Counted from the stretch's first letter, positions 11,665-21,576 are shown. The stretch is DNA of 43,442 bases from CAZACZ01 sp964483695 (GCA_964483695.1 CAZACZ010000017.1:1-43442); one strand, 5' to 3'. Notes: a model not told the origin generated them from the sequence alone. A program made the numbers and translations.

Positions 11665-12639
11665 TCAGTTCCCGGCGACCAGCCCGATGTCGACCAGCAC
11701 GTCGCGCACGCGCACCATCTCGCCGTCGAGGTAGGCCGCGAAGTCGTCGCCGCCCATGTACGCGTCGGTCCAGTTGTTGGCCGCGAGGCGCGCCTGCCAG
11801 GCGTCGCTGGCGACCAGCTGGTCGACGGCGGCCACCAGCGCGGCACGGTCCGCGTCCGACAGGTCGGGGGGAGCCACCACGCCGCGCCAGTTGGCGATCT
11901 CGAGGTCGACGCCTTGCTCCATCAGGGTGGGGGCGTCGATGCCTGCCTGGCGCTCCGGCGACGAGATCGCCAGCACGCGCAGCTCACCCGCCTCGATCTG
12001 CCCGGCCCACTCGGAGTACCCCGAGACGCCCGCCGCGACCTGCGCGCCGAGGATGGCAGCGAGCGCTTCGCCGCCGCCGGAGAACGGCACGTAGTTGATC
12101 GCCGTCGGGTCGACGCCGACGTCCTTCGCCAGCAGGCCGACGAGGATGTGATCGATGCCGCCGGCCGACCCGCCCGCGAACGCCACCGCGCCCGGGTCGG
12201 CGCGGAACGCATCGATCAGGTCCTGCAGCGTCTGGTACGGGGACGAGGCCGGCACCACGATGACCTCGTACTCGGCGGTGAGCCGCGCGATGGGGGTGGA
12301 CTGCTCGAGCGTCACCGGGGCGTCGTTCGTGAGGATCGACCCGACCATCACCAGGCCCATGACCATCAGGATGTCGCCCGTGCCCGCTTCCGCGGTCGCG
12401 AGTTGCGCCAAGCCGATGGTGCCGCCGGCGCCGGGGACGTTGAAGACCTCGACCTGGCCGATGATGCCGGCGTCGGCGAAGGCCGCCTGCATGGCGCGGG
12501 CGGTCCCGTCCCAGCCGCCGCCCGGTGACGCCGGCGCCATGATGCGAAGGGCGCTCGGCGCTTGCTGCGCCACCGCGCTGCCCAAGCCGAGGGCGGCCAA
12601 CGACAACGCCACCAGGACCATCCGAACGGTTCGAAGCAT
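11665..12639 (-). CDS. tctC: Tripartite tricarboxylate transporter, periplasmic binding protein TctC (Bug family)
   Basis: This 324-residue secreted solute receptor delivers a carboxylate to TctAB. It has a classical signal peptide (MLRTVRMVLVALSLAALGLG, predicted cleavage after SAVA). The Bug-fold markers follow: APASPGGGWDGTARAM near the start of the mature protein, NVPGAGGTIGLAQLA for the first ligand loop, and PFSGGGEALAAILGAQVAAG for the second. The length is standard. The ATG at 12639 has a GAGAGGGG ribosome site. The gene lies 84 bases after cimA on the same strand and leads tctC-tctB-tctA. Proximity to citramalate and isopropylmalate synthases suggests, but does not prove, a hydroxy-acid or tricarboxylate substrate. 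Confidence 0.92.
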   Translation of the reverse strand: MLRTVRMVLVALSLAALGLGSAVAQQAPSALRIMAPASPGGGWDGTARAMQAAFADAGIIGQVEVFNVPGAGGTIGLAQLATAEAGTGDILMVMGLVMVGSILTNDAPVTLEQSTPIARLTAEYEVIVVPASSPYQTLQDLIDAFRADPGAVAFAGGSAGGIDHILVGLLAKDVGVDPTAINYVPFSGGGEALAAILGAQVAAGVSGYSEWAGQIEAGELRVLAISSPERQAGIDAPTLMEQGVDLEIANWRGVVAPPDLSDADRAALVAAVDQLVASDAWQARLAANNWTDAYMGGDDFAAYLDGEMVRVRDVLVDIGLVAGN

Positions 12640-12698
12640 GCTGAACCCCTCTCCGTGTTCCGACTGGTGTTCTCTCGAACTACGTGGTTCGGCCCTAC

Positions 12699-12727
12699 GT
12701 TACTGCATGACGGCGCTGCGCTGTCAA
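12699..12727 (-). promoter_or_regulatory. Possible promoter for tctCBA
   Basis: A perfect -35 TTGACA (12727-12722, minus strand) overlaps the cimA stop codon. The -10 is weak: TGCAGTAAC offers an extended-type element at spacer 17. It would allow tctCBA to be expressed apart from the ilv operon. Confidence 0.3.
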
Positions 12728-14429
12728 CGCACGGGGAGCCGTTCGGACACCGGGTCGGCCTGCCTAGGGTCGACCGGGCCGCCCGCTTCCCGCGGCGGGA
12801 CGCCGTCGCTCACCAGCTTGTGCTCGTAGGCGTCGGTGAGCGCCTGATACGACGCTTCGATGATGTTGGTGCTGGCGCCGACGGTGCTCCAGCTGCGCCG
12901 GCCGTCGCTCATCTCCACCTGCACCCGCACCACGCTGGCGGTGCCGGTCTCGGGACCGGACAGCACGCGCACCTTGTAGTCGCGCAGTTCGAGGTCGGCC
13001 AGCACCGGGTAGAAGCGCGCCAGCGCCTTCATCAGGGCGCGGTCGAGGGCGTTCACCGGACCGTCGCCGCTGGCGGCGGTGTGCTCGGCGTGGCCGCCGA
13101 CCTCGACCCGGACGGTGGCCTCGCAGCGCGCCTCGTCGTCGTCCTGCTCGCGCTTGTCGATCATCACGGTGAACCCGTGCAGCCGGAAGTACGGCCGGTG
13201 CTCTCCCCGCACCTTGCGTGTGAGCAACTGGAACGATGCCTCAGCGCCTTCGAACGCGTACCCGCGGTCCTCGAGTTCCTTGATGCGGCGCACCACCGCG
13301 CGGGCCTCCGGGTCCATGTCCGGTGCGGCTCCGAACGCCGCCTGGCCCGGCCCCTGCGGTCCGGGCGTCTCCCCTGCCCACTCGGCGAACTTCGCCACCA
13401 CGTTGGCGCGCCCCGCGAGGTCGGACACCAGGATGCGCCTGCGGTTCCCGACGGTCTCCGGCGCGACGTGCTCGTAGGTCTCGGGCCGCTTCGCCACCGC
13501 CGACACGTGCACGCCCCCCTTGTGGGCGAACGCCGCGTCGCCGACGTACGGCGCACGTACGTTGGGTACGAGGTTGGCGCGTTCGTCGACGTAGCGCGAG
13601 AGGTCGCGGAGCCCGGCAAGGTCCTGCGCTTGCGGGTACCCCAGCTTGAGCTTCAGGTTCGCCATCACGCTCACCAGGTTGGCGTTACCGCAGCGTTCCC
13701 CGTAGCCGTTGATGGTGCCCTGCACGTGGCGTGCGCCGGCCGCCACGCCGGCGAGGCTGTTCGCGACCGCCAACTCCGCGTCGTTGTGGGCGTGGATGCC
13801 GAGCGGGACGGGGCAGGTAGCGGCGACGGCTCGCACGCGCCTGGCCACCTCGTCCGGCAGCGTGCCGCCGTTGGTGTCGCACAGCACCACCCGGTCGGCG
13901 CCCCCTTCGACGGCCGCCGCGAGGGTGGCGAGCGCGTACCCTTCGTCCGCGGCGGCACCGTCGAAGAAGTGCTCTGCGTCGTACACCACCCACCGTCCGC
14001 GGCGCTTGAGGTACGCCACCGACGAACGGATCATCTCCAGGTTCTGCTCCAGCGTCGCGCCCAGGGCGTGCTCCACGTGCAGCGTCCACGACTTGCCGAA
14101 CACCGCCACCACGGGCGTCTCGGCCGCCACGAGCGCCTGGAGGTTGGCGTCCTCCTCGCACGCCACGTCCTTGTGGCGGGTGCTGCCGAACGCGCTCAAG
14201 CGCGCGTGCGCCAACGCCACGTCCTTCATGGCTTCGAAGAAGCGCGCGTCCTTCGGGTTCGAACCCGGCCAGCCGCCCTCGATGAAGTCGACGCCGAAGG
14301 CGTCCAGCCGCTGCGCGATGGCGACCTTGTCGGCGCTCGTCAGGTGAACGTCCTGACCCTGGGTGCCGTCGCGCAGGGTGGTGTCGTAGATCTCGACGGC
14401 CAGGCGCGGGGGGGCGTCGGCCGACGCGG

Positions 14430-14433
<4 letters not shown>
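12724..14433 (-). CDS. cimA: (R)-citramalate synthase
   Basis: CimA condenses pyruvate with acetyl-CoA to citramalate, the first step of the threonine-independent isoleucine pathway. The 569-residue protein has the HMGL-like TIM barrel beginning DTTLRDGTQGQDVHLT, the metal-binding GIHAHNDAELA near residue 212, NGYGERCGNANL, and a C-terminal LeuA-type allosteric domain (from about residue 420, SFQLLTRK onward). The segment FGVDFIEGGWPGSNPKD is diagnostic of the Geobacter-type citramalate synthase branch rather than LeuA, which has EAGFP at that place. The ATG at 14433 overlaps the leuA stop as ATGA, so the genes are translationally coupled. The C-terminal domain probably mediates isoleucine feedback. 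Homocitrate synthase is a less likely alternative. Confidence 0.92.
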
Positions 14434-16010
<1,577 letters not shown>

Positions 16011-16119
16011 GCGGAACTCCTGGGGGTGGCCTCGCCGGGGGTGGCCGGCGGGCCGAAGGCCGAGCGACGGGGCCGGAAGGCTAGAGTGCGCTCGGCGACG
16101 AGAACGTGCGGGGGCTACC

Positions 16120-17121
16120 TCAGGCGCCGTCTCCCGAGATGAACGGCATCATCTTGCGTAGCCGCCGGCCGACCTCGGACACCTGCGTCTGGGACGTCGC
16201 TTCCCGCTGACGCTTGAGGCTCGGCTGGCCGACCTGGTTCTCGAGCAGGAACGAGCGCGCGAAGGCGCCGGAGCGCACGTCGGCCAGGATCTTCCGCATC
16301 TCGGTGCGCACCTCGTCGGTGACGATGCGCGGGCCGGTGACGTAGTCGCCGTACTCGGCGGTGTTGGAGATCGAGTGGCGCATCTTCTCGAAGCCGCCCT
16401 CGTAGATCAGGTCGACGATCAGCTTCATCTCGTGGACGCACTCGAAGTAGGCGACCTCGGGCTGGTACCCGGCCTCGACCAGCGTCTCGAACCCTGCCTG
16501 CATCAGCGCCGTGACGCCGCCGCACAGCACCGCTTGCTCGCCGAACAGGTCGGTCTCGGTCTCCTCCTGGAAGGTGGTCTCGAGCACGCCACCGCGGGTG
16601 CCGCCGATGGCCTTGGCGTACGCCAGGCCGCGCTGCTTGGCGGTGCCGGTGGCGTCCTGGTGCACCGCCAAGAGGCACGGCACGCCCGCTCCCTGCACGT
16701 AGGTGCGGCGCACCAGGTGGCCGGGCCCCTTGGGCGCCACCATGAATACGTCGACGCCCTTCGGCGCCTGGACCTGGTGGAATTGCACGTTGAAGCCGTG
16801 GGCGAACGCCAACGCGTTGCCTTCCTGCAAGTGCGGGGCGATCTGCTCGCGGTACACCGCCGCCTGGGTCTCGTCGGGCAGCAGGATCATCACGACGTCG
16901 CCGGCCTTGGCCGCTTCCGCGACGTCCATCACCCGCAGGCCGGCCTTCTCCGCCTCGGCCCACGACGCCGATCCGGGGCGTAGGCCCACCACCACCTCGA
17001 GTCCGGAGTCCTTGGCGTTGAGGGCGTGGGCGTGGCCTTGCGAGCCGTAGCCGATGACGGCGATGGTGCTGCCGCGCAGATGCTCGAGGTTGGCGTCGCT
17101 GTCGTAGTAGATGGTGGCCAT
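16120..17121 (-). CDS. ilvC: Ketol-acid reductoisomerase (class I)
   Basis: IlvC isomerises and reduces acetolactate or acetohydroxybutyrate with NADPH and Mg2+. The 333-residue length is the short class I form. Visible features are the dinucleotide motif VIGYGSQGHAHA (Gly24-x-Gly26-x-x-Gly29), AFAHGFNVQF, and the C-terminal knotted domain with metal/substrate residues in ETETDLFGEQAVLCGG and VHEMKLIVDLIYEGG. The frame is open further upstream, but the ATG at 17121 gives the family-typical start MATIYYDSDANLE; a GGAG lies about ten bases upstream. It is separated by 109 bases from both ilvN and leuA in the same operon, and no promoter or hairpin is obvious in those gaps. Confidence 0.96.
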   Translation of the reverse strand: MATIYYDSDANLEHLRGSTIAVIGYGSQGHAHALNAKDSGLEVVVGLRPGSASWAEAEKAGLRVMDVAEAAKAGDVVMILLPDETQAAVYREQIAPHLQEGNALAFAHGFNVQFHQVQAPKGVDVFMVAPKGPGHLVRRTYVQGAGVPCLLAVHQDATGTAKQRGLAYAKAIGGTRGGVLETTFQEETETDLFGEQAVLCGGVTALMQAGFETLVEAGYQPEVAYFECVHEMKLIVDLIYEGGFEKMRHSISNTAEYGDYVTGPRIVTDEVRTEMRKILADVRSGAFARSFLLENQVGQPSLKRQREATSQTQVSEVGRRLRKMMPFISGDGA

Positions 17122-17230
17122 GTCGGGGTGTCTCCAAGGGGTCGGGTCTCGCTCGGCTTCGAGCGGCGAAAGGACGGAAGGCGGCGCCGCGCAAGGCGGC
17201 GAGGCGGACGGGAAGGAGGTGCGCGCCGCC

Positions 17231-17758
17231 TCAGGCGGCCTTGACGCGCCCACTCGGGAGACGTTCCGGCTCGGCTTGGGTGCGGGTCAGCGCCACCCGG
17301 CCGGTGCGGATCAGCTCGACGATGCCGAACGGCCGCATCTGCTCGATGAACGCGTTCATCTTGCCCTCGTCGCCGGTCACCTCGAAGATCAGCGCGCTGC
17401 GCGCCACGTCGACGATGCGAGCGCGGAAATCCTGGGCGATCTGGCGGATCTCGACGCGGTCGTCGGGGCTGCGCACCGCGACCTTCAACAGCATCAGCTC
17501 GCGGTCGACGAAGCGGCTCTCCGAGTGATCGATCACCTTGATGACGTCGATGAGCTTCTGCAGCTGCTTCTGGACCTGCTCGATGGTGGCGTCCTCGCCC
17601 GTCACCACGAAGGTGGTGCGGCTGATGCCGGGCTGTTCGGACTGCGCCACCGACAGCGACTCGATGTTGAAGCCGCGCCGTGCGAACAGGCCGGCGATGC
17701 GCACCAGCACGCCCGGCTTGTCGCGAACCGTGACGCTGAGCACGTGACGGTGCACCAT
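17231..17758 (-). CDS. ilvN: Acetolactate synthase small (regulatory) subunit
   Basis: The small subunit activates IlvB and confers valine feedback inhibition. The 175-residue protein has an N-terminal ACT domain (residues about 4-75, SVTVRDKPGVLVRIAGLFARRG and FNIESLSVAQSE) and the C-terminal ALS_ss_C domain (SRFVDRELMLLKV to the end, including FEVTGDEGKMNAFIEQMRPFGI). This is the long IlvH-like form of about 160-175 residues. Its ATG shares one base with the ilvB stop (TGATG), so translation is coupled and subunit stoichiometry is linked. Confidence 0.95.
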   Translation of the reverse strand: MVHRHVLSVTVRDKPGVLVRIAGLFARRGFNIESLSVAQSEQPGISRTTFVVTGEDATIEQVQKQLQKLIDVIKVIDHSESRFVDRELMLLKVAVRSPDDRVEIRQIAQDFRARIVDVARSALIFEVTGDEGKMNAFIEQMRPFGIVELIRTGRVALTRTQAEPERLPSGRVKAA

Positions 17759-19470
17759 CAGGCCGTCACCTCCTCGCGCTCGGCGGCGGCGCCATCGTCC
17801 GGCTCGGCGTCTTGGTCGCCCAGGATCATCTCGTCGACGCCGGCACCAGCCGGCACCATCGGGAAGACCTTCTCCGCCTCGTAGACGAAGAAGTTGAGCA
17901 GCACGGGCTTCTTCTTCGCCAACGCCTCGGGGATCAGCCGAGCGGCGCTCTCCCGGTCGAAGACGTTGTGGCCCTCGATGCCGTACGCCTCGGCCAGCTT
18001 GGCGAAGTCCGGGTTGGAGTCGGCGAGGTAGACCTCGCTGTAGCGCTGGGCGTGGAAGAGCTCCTGCCACTGGCGCACCATGCCGAGCATGCCGTTGTTG
18101 AGGATGGCGATCACCACCGGCAGCTGGTGCTTGTACAGGGTGGCGAGCTCCTGGATGTTCATCTGGATGCTGCCGTCGCCCGCCACGCACACCACGGTCT
18201 CCCCCGGCCGCGCGAACGCGGCGCCGATGGCGGCGGGCAGGCCGAACCCCATGGTGCCGAGGCCGCCGGAGGTGATGAAGCTGCGGCGCCGCTGCGTCGG
18301 CAGCAGGCGCGCGGCGAACATCTGGTGCTGACCCACCTCGGTGGTCACCACGCAACCGCCCGCGGTGGCCTCGCGCAGCAGGGCGAGCACCTCCTGCGAC
18401 ACGAGCGGCTTGTCGAGCTTGTACTTCTCCGGGTACGTCGCCCTCCAGCGCGCCAGCGTGTCGCGCCACTCGTCGATGTCCAGGCGGTCCACCAGCTCGG
18501 TCAAGCGCGGCAGGACGTCGCGCAGGTCGCCGACCACCGGCACGTGCGCCTTGACCAGCTTGGAGATCTCGGCGGGGTCGACGTCGATGTGCACCACGGT
18601 GGCGTTCGGCGCGAAGCGACTGATCTTGCCGGTCACGCGGTCGTCGAAGCGCAAGCCGGCGCCGACGATCAGGTCGCAGTGGCTGATCGCCTTGTTGGCG
18701 GTGACGGTGCCGTGCATGCCGGGCATGCCGAGCGCCTGGTCGGCTCCCGCCGGGTAGGCGCCGATGCCCATCAAGGTGGTGATGACGGGGATGCCGGTGC
18801 GCTCCACGAACGCCGCCACCTCGTCGGCCGCCACCTGGCCCCCGCCGCCCACCATCAGCACCGGTCGCGTCGCCGCCAGCAGCGCTTCCGCGGCGCGCTT
18901 GATCTGCCCGGCGTGGCCGCTGGTGGTGGGGCGGTACCCGGGGAGGTCGATGGCGGCGTCGAGGCTGCCGTGGAACTCCGCCAACTGCACGTCCTTCGGC
19001 ACGTCCACCAGCACCGGGCCGGGACGACCGGTGGACGCGATGTGGAACGCCTCGGTGAGCACTCGCGGCAGGTCGGCGACGTCCTTCACCAGGTAGTTGT
19101 GCTTGGTGACCGGACCGGTGATGCCGTACACGTCGGCCTCCTGGAAGGCGTCGGTGCCGATCAGGGCGCTGGCGACGTTGCCGGTCACCGCCACCACCGC
19201 CGACGAGTCCATCATCGCGGTGGCCAAGCCGGTGACGAGGTTGGTGGCGCCGGGCCCGGAGGTCGCGAACACCACGCCCACCCTGCCGCTGGCGCGGTAG
19301 TAGGCGTCGGCCATGTGCGCTCCCGCCTGCTCGTGGCGCACCAGCACGTGGCGCAGCGGCGAGTCGTAGAGCGCATCGTAGATCGGCATGATCGCGCCCC
19401 CCGGGTGGCCGAACACCACCTCGACGCCGTGGCGCTCGAGCATCTTGAGGACGACCTCCGAACCTTTCAT
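17758..19470 (-). CDS. ilvB: Acetolactate synthase large (catalytic) subunit
   Basis: This ThDP- and FAD-dependent enzyme condenses two pyruvates, or pyruvate with 2-ketobutyrate, at the head of valine, leucine and isoleucine synthesis. The 570 residues show FGHPGGAIMPIYDAL, the catalytic Glu47 in VRHEQAGAHMADAY, the FAD-domain DDRVTGKISRFAP, and the ThDP/Mg motif VAGDGSIQMNIQEL through NNGMLGMVRQWQ. The ATG at 19470 is preceded by a GGGAGG site. It is the first structural gene of ilvBNC-leuA-cimA and lies behind a leader peptide and terminator hairpin, so expression is expected to respond to charged Leu/Val tRNA. Glyoxylate carboligase is excluded by the catalytic Glu and the neighbours. Confidence 0.96.
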   Translation of the reverse strand: MKGSEVVLKMLERHGVEVVFGHPGGAIMPIYDALYDSPLRHVLVRHEQAGAHMADAYYRASGRVGVVFATSGPGATNLVTGLATAMMDSSAVVAVTGNVASALIGTDAFQEADVYGITGPVTKHNYLVKDVADLPRVLTEAFHIASTGRPGPVLVDVPKDVQLAEFHGSLDAAIDLPGYRPTTSGHAGQIKRAAEALLAATRPVLMVGGGGQVAADEVAAFVERTGIPVITTLMGIGAYPAGADQALGMPGMHGTVTANKAISHCDLIVGAGLRFDDRVTGKISRFAPNATVVHIDVDPAEISKLVKAHVPVVGDLRDVLPRLTELVDRLDIDEWRDTLARWRATYPEKYKLDKPLVSQEVLALLREATAGGCVVTTEVGQHQMFAARLLPTQRRRSFITSGGLGTMGFGLPAAIGAAFARPGETVVCVAGDGSIQMNIQELATLYKHQLPVVIAILNNGMLGMVRQWQELFHAQRYSEVYLADSNPDFAKLAEAYGIEGHNVFDRESAARLIPEALAKKKPVLLNFFVYEAEKVFPMVPAGAGVDEMILGDQDAEPDDGAAAEREEVTA

Positions 19471-19504
19471 GCGAACCTCCCGCGAGCCTGTCGCGTCCCA
19501 AACG

Positions 19505-19538
19505 AAGAACCCCGCCGTTGGGTTGCGGCGGGGTTCTT
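19505..19538 (-). terminator. Intrinsic terminator (attenuator) in the ilvB leader
   Basis: A perfect 13-bp stem, AAGAACCCCGCCG (19505-19517) against CGGCGGGGTTCTT (19526-19538), has an 8-base loop. On the minus strand the stem ends TTCTT and is followed by CGTTT, giving a broken U-rich tail. It lies between the leader peptide stop (19561) and the ilvB start (19470), the position expected of a transcription attenuator. A competing antiterminator pairing is not obvious by eye; GGGGT within the leader-peptide end could pair with ACCCC of the 5' arm. Confidence 0.75.
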
Positions 19539-19560
19539 GCCATGCGCGAACGTTCGACGA

Positions 19561-19632
19561 CTAGGCGGCACGACCCCTCGACCTGGGAAGTAGGACCAGG
19601 CTGGCGACGAGGGCATGCAGCGCGTTCGTCAT
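19561..19632 (-). CDS. Leu/Val-rich leader peptide of the ilv-leu-cim operon
   Basis: A 24-codon ORF (ATG at 19632, TAG at 19561) encodes MTNALHALVASLVLLPRSRG followed by RAA. Its core holds five leucines and two valines, including consecutive Leu codons CTA and CTT that should be rare in this GC-rich genome. It stands between a consensus promoter and a terminator hairpin just ahead of ilvB. By analogy with amino-acid leader peptides, ribosome stalling at Leu or Val codons when those tRNAs are uncharged would let transcription pass the terminator. The ATG lies only about two bases from the predicted transcription start, so the peptide would be translated from an essentially leaderless message. 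No isoleucine codon is present. The peptide itself has no expected function. Confidence 0.7.
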   Translation of the reverse strand: MTNALHALVASLVLLPRSRGRAA

Positions 19633-19640
19633 TGGGGCGC

Positions 19641-19669
19641 ACTATACGTGGGCACCCCGAGGGTGTCAA
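19641..19669 (-). promoter_or_regulatory. Consensus promoter of the ilvBNC-leuA-cimA operon
   Basis: On the minus strand a perfect -35 TTGACA (19669-19664) and a 5/6 -10 TATAGT (19646-19641) are separated by exactly 17 bases. The predicted start point, near 19634, is two bases upstream of the leader-peptide ATG. It is one of the strongest promoter matches in the window. Confidence 0.8.
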
Positions 19670-19774
19670 GAACCGCCTGGCGGGTACGCGCGCGCCAGGC
19701 GAGCCGGGGAGCTCGCGCCATGGCGGGACGCGCCTCGTGCCCCTGGTCCTTCCGGCGCGCCGTGACGCCTGCGC

Positions 19775-19804
19775 TTGCAGCGCCGGGTTCTCATCCTGCA
19801 CAAT
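19775..19804 (+). promoter_or_regulatory. Predicted spoVS promoter
   Basis: TTGCAG (19775-19780), an 18-base spacer and CACAAT (19799-19804) form a plausible promoter with a start point near 19811. This would place the upstream in-frame TTG (19775) and CTG (19796) outside the message and leave a 24-nt leader with a ribosome site at 19823-19828. Confidence 0.4.
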
Positions 19805-19834
19805 CAAGCACTCGTACGCCTTGGGAGGTCCGCC

Positions 19835-20140
19835 ATCGAAATCCTACGCGTCTCCGGATCCTCGCGGCCGAACTCCGTCGCGGGCGCCATCGCGGCGCTG
19901 CTTCGCAGCGAAGGCGAAGTCGAGGTCCAGGCCATCGGGCCGCACGCCGTCAACCAGGCGGTGAAAGCGATCGCCATCGCGCGCTCCTACATCGAAGCGG
20001 AGGGCCTCGGCCTGCACACCGTGCCGTCGTTCGTGAAGCTCGAACTCCACGACGAGGAACGCACCGCCGTGCGCTTCGCCGTGGCGTCGTTCGCGGTGCC
20101 GCAGCACGTCGCCTCGCCTGGCGCCGCGCCGCAGGGGTGA
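19835..20140 (+). CDS. spoVS: SpoVS-family protein, apparent ATC start codon
   Basis: The product aligns along its length with stage V sporulation protein S, a small DNA- or nucleic-acid-binding fold related to Alba. It has ILRVSGSSRPNSVAGAIAAL, then QAIGPHAVNQAVKAIAIARS and a C-terminal DEERTAVRF. SpoVS occurs in many non-sporulating bacteria, including Deinococcota, so it does not imply sporulation. The family begins M-E-[IT]-L-[RK]-V-S; here that Met position is ATC (19835-19837), six bases after a strong GGGAGG ribosome site. No ATG, GTG or TTG lies at or after this point within the conserved N-terminus, and the upstream TTG at 19775 falls in the predicted promoter. From ATC the product is 101 residues, about 15 longer than usual at the C-terminus. 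A miscalled ATG is the main alternative. The stop overlaps rsmB as GTGA. Confidence 0.85.
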   Translation: MEILRVSGSSRPNSVAGAIAALLRSEGEVEVQAIGPHAVNQAVKAIAIARSYIEAEGLGLHTVPSFVKLELHDEERTAVRFAVASFAVPQHVASPGAAPQG

Positions 20141-21576
20141 CCCGCAAGCAGAAGCGCTCGCCGCCCCCCGCCCCTACCGAAGCCCGCCGCCGGCACGAGG
20201 CCGGCGCGGATGCGGCGCGCCACGCCGCCGTCGACATCGTGCAGCGCACGCTCGACGGCGCGTACCTCGCCAGCACCCTCGGTGCCGTGCTCGACGCGTC
20301 CGCCCTCGAAGGCGCGGCGCGTTCGTTCGTCACCGACGTGACGTACGGCTGCGTGCGGCACCTTCCGTACCTCGACGCTGCGCTGGCGCCATCGCTCCGC
20401 GACCCGCAGCGCCTGCCGCCACGCGTCCGCGCAGCGCTGCGATTGGGCGCCTACGAACTGCTGATCCGCCACACCCCACCGCACGCCGCGGTGCACGCCT
20501 GGGTCGAGGTCGTGAAGACCGAGGCGCCAGGCCTCGCCGGGCTCGCCAACGCGGTCCTGCGCAAGCTGCGGCCCCCGGCCGCCGCCGCGCCGTCGGAGGA
20601 GGCGGGTGCGCCCGGCGCGGTCGTGGCGGCGGCGCAGGACGACGGGCCGGAGCGAGTCGCGGCCGAGGCGCTGCGCTACGCGCTCCCCACGTGGCTCTGG
20701 CGGCGCTTCGTGGCGGCGATGGGGGCCGTCGCCGCCTCGCGCGCCGCGGCCGGCATGCTCGAACCCGAGCCGCTGTGGTTGACGGCGTTCGCTCCCGACG
20801 CCGCGGCGCGGCTCGAGGCCGAGGGCTGCGAGGTCGCCGCCGGACCCGTCGAGACCCCGGACGAGCGCGCGACGGTTGCTCGGTTCGTGCCGGTCTCGTT
20901 GCGGGTCCGCAGCCCCGTTCCCCTCGCCCGCCTGGAGGCGTACCGCGCCGGGTCGGTGCAGCCGCAGAACCCCGCGGCGCTGGCGGCGGCGCTGCTGCTG
21001 GGCGCCGGGTCGGGGGAGCGCGTGCTCGACCTAGCGTCCGGCCGCGGTGTGAAGAGCGCCGTGCTCGCCGCGCTGGGCGCGCGCGTCGTCGCGGTCGAGC
21101 GCGACGCGCGCCGCAGCCGAGCCGCCGAGGCCAACCTGGCTCGCCTCGGGCTGGCGGTGGAGCACGTCACGGCCGACTTGCTCGAACCGCTCACGTTGCC
21201 GCCAGCCGAGAGGGTGCTGCTCGACGCGCCCTGCAGCGGCACCGGCACCCTGCGCGGCCACCCCGAGATCAAGCTGCGCCTGAGCGAGGAAGGTATCGAG
21301 CGCCTGGCCGAGGCGCAGCGCGTCATGCTGGCGCACGCCGCCGCGGTGGTGCGCCCGGGCGGGACGCTGGTGTACGCGGTGTGCTCGCTCACGCCGGACG
21401 AGGGGCCGGCGGTGGTGGCCGGGTTGCTGGCCGAGCGGCCCGACTTCGAGCCGTTCCCGTTCGAACCGCCGGTGCCGAGCGTCGCGGCCGGGCCGGGCCG
21501 CTTCGTGCTCCCGGTGGGCGGCCTGGACGGCTTCTACCTGGCGCGGCTTCGCCGCCGGGACGCGCCCGCCGCCTGA
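20137..21576 (+). CDS. rsmB: 16S rRNA (cytosine-967-C5)-methyltransferase RsmB
   Basis: RsmB methylates C967 of 16S rRNA using SAM. The 479-residue protein has an N-terminal NusB-like RNA-binding domain (about 25-170, with ARSFVTDVTYGCVRHLPYLD and LRLGAYELL) and a C-terminal Rossmann methyltransferase. The SAM loop is VLDLASGRGVKSAVLAALG. Motif IV, DAPCSGTGTLRGHPEIK, carries one conserved Cys near residue 366, and motif VI, CSLTPDE, carries the nucleophile Cys near 416. The GTG start overlaps the spoVS stop (GTGA), implying coupled translation; the basic N-terminal 20 residues are probably disordered. An Ala/Glu-rich insert (about 150-170) lengthens the protein over the usual 430-450. Confidence 0.93.
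   Translation: MTRKQKRSPPPAPTEARRRHEAGADAARHAAVDIVQRTLDGAYLASTLGAVLDASALEGAARSFVTDVTYGCVRHLPYLDAALAPSLRDPQRLPPRVRAALRLGAYELLIRHTPPHAAVHAWVEVVKTEAPGLAGLANAVLRKLRPPAAAAPSEEAGAPGAVVAAAQDDGPERVAAEALRYALPTWLWRRFVAAMGAVAASRAAAGMLEPEPLWLTAFAPDAAARLEAEGCEVAAGPVETPDERATVARFVPVSLRVRSPVPLARLEAYRAGSVQPQNPAALAAALLLGAGSGERVLDLASGRGVKSAVLAALGARVVAVERDARRSRAAEANLARLGLAVEHVTADLLEPLTLPPAERVLLDAPCSGTGTLRGHPEIKLRLSEEGIERLAEAQRVMLAHAAAVVRPGGTLVYAVCSLTPDEGPAVVAGLLAERPDFEPFPFEPPVPSVAAGPGRFVLPVGGLDGFYLARLRRRDAPAA

Noticed and set aside
19470..19670. T-box riboswitch ahead of ilvB
   Set aside because: No T-box consensus or specifier stem is visible. The leader peptide plus terminator explains the region better.
19775..19834. 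TTG start of SpoVS at 19775 giving 121 residues
   Set aside because: The 20 extra residues are absent from the family, there is no ribosome site, and the TTG coincides with a predicted -35 box.
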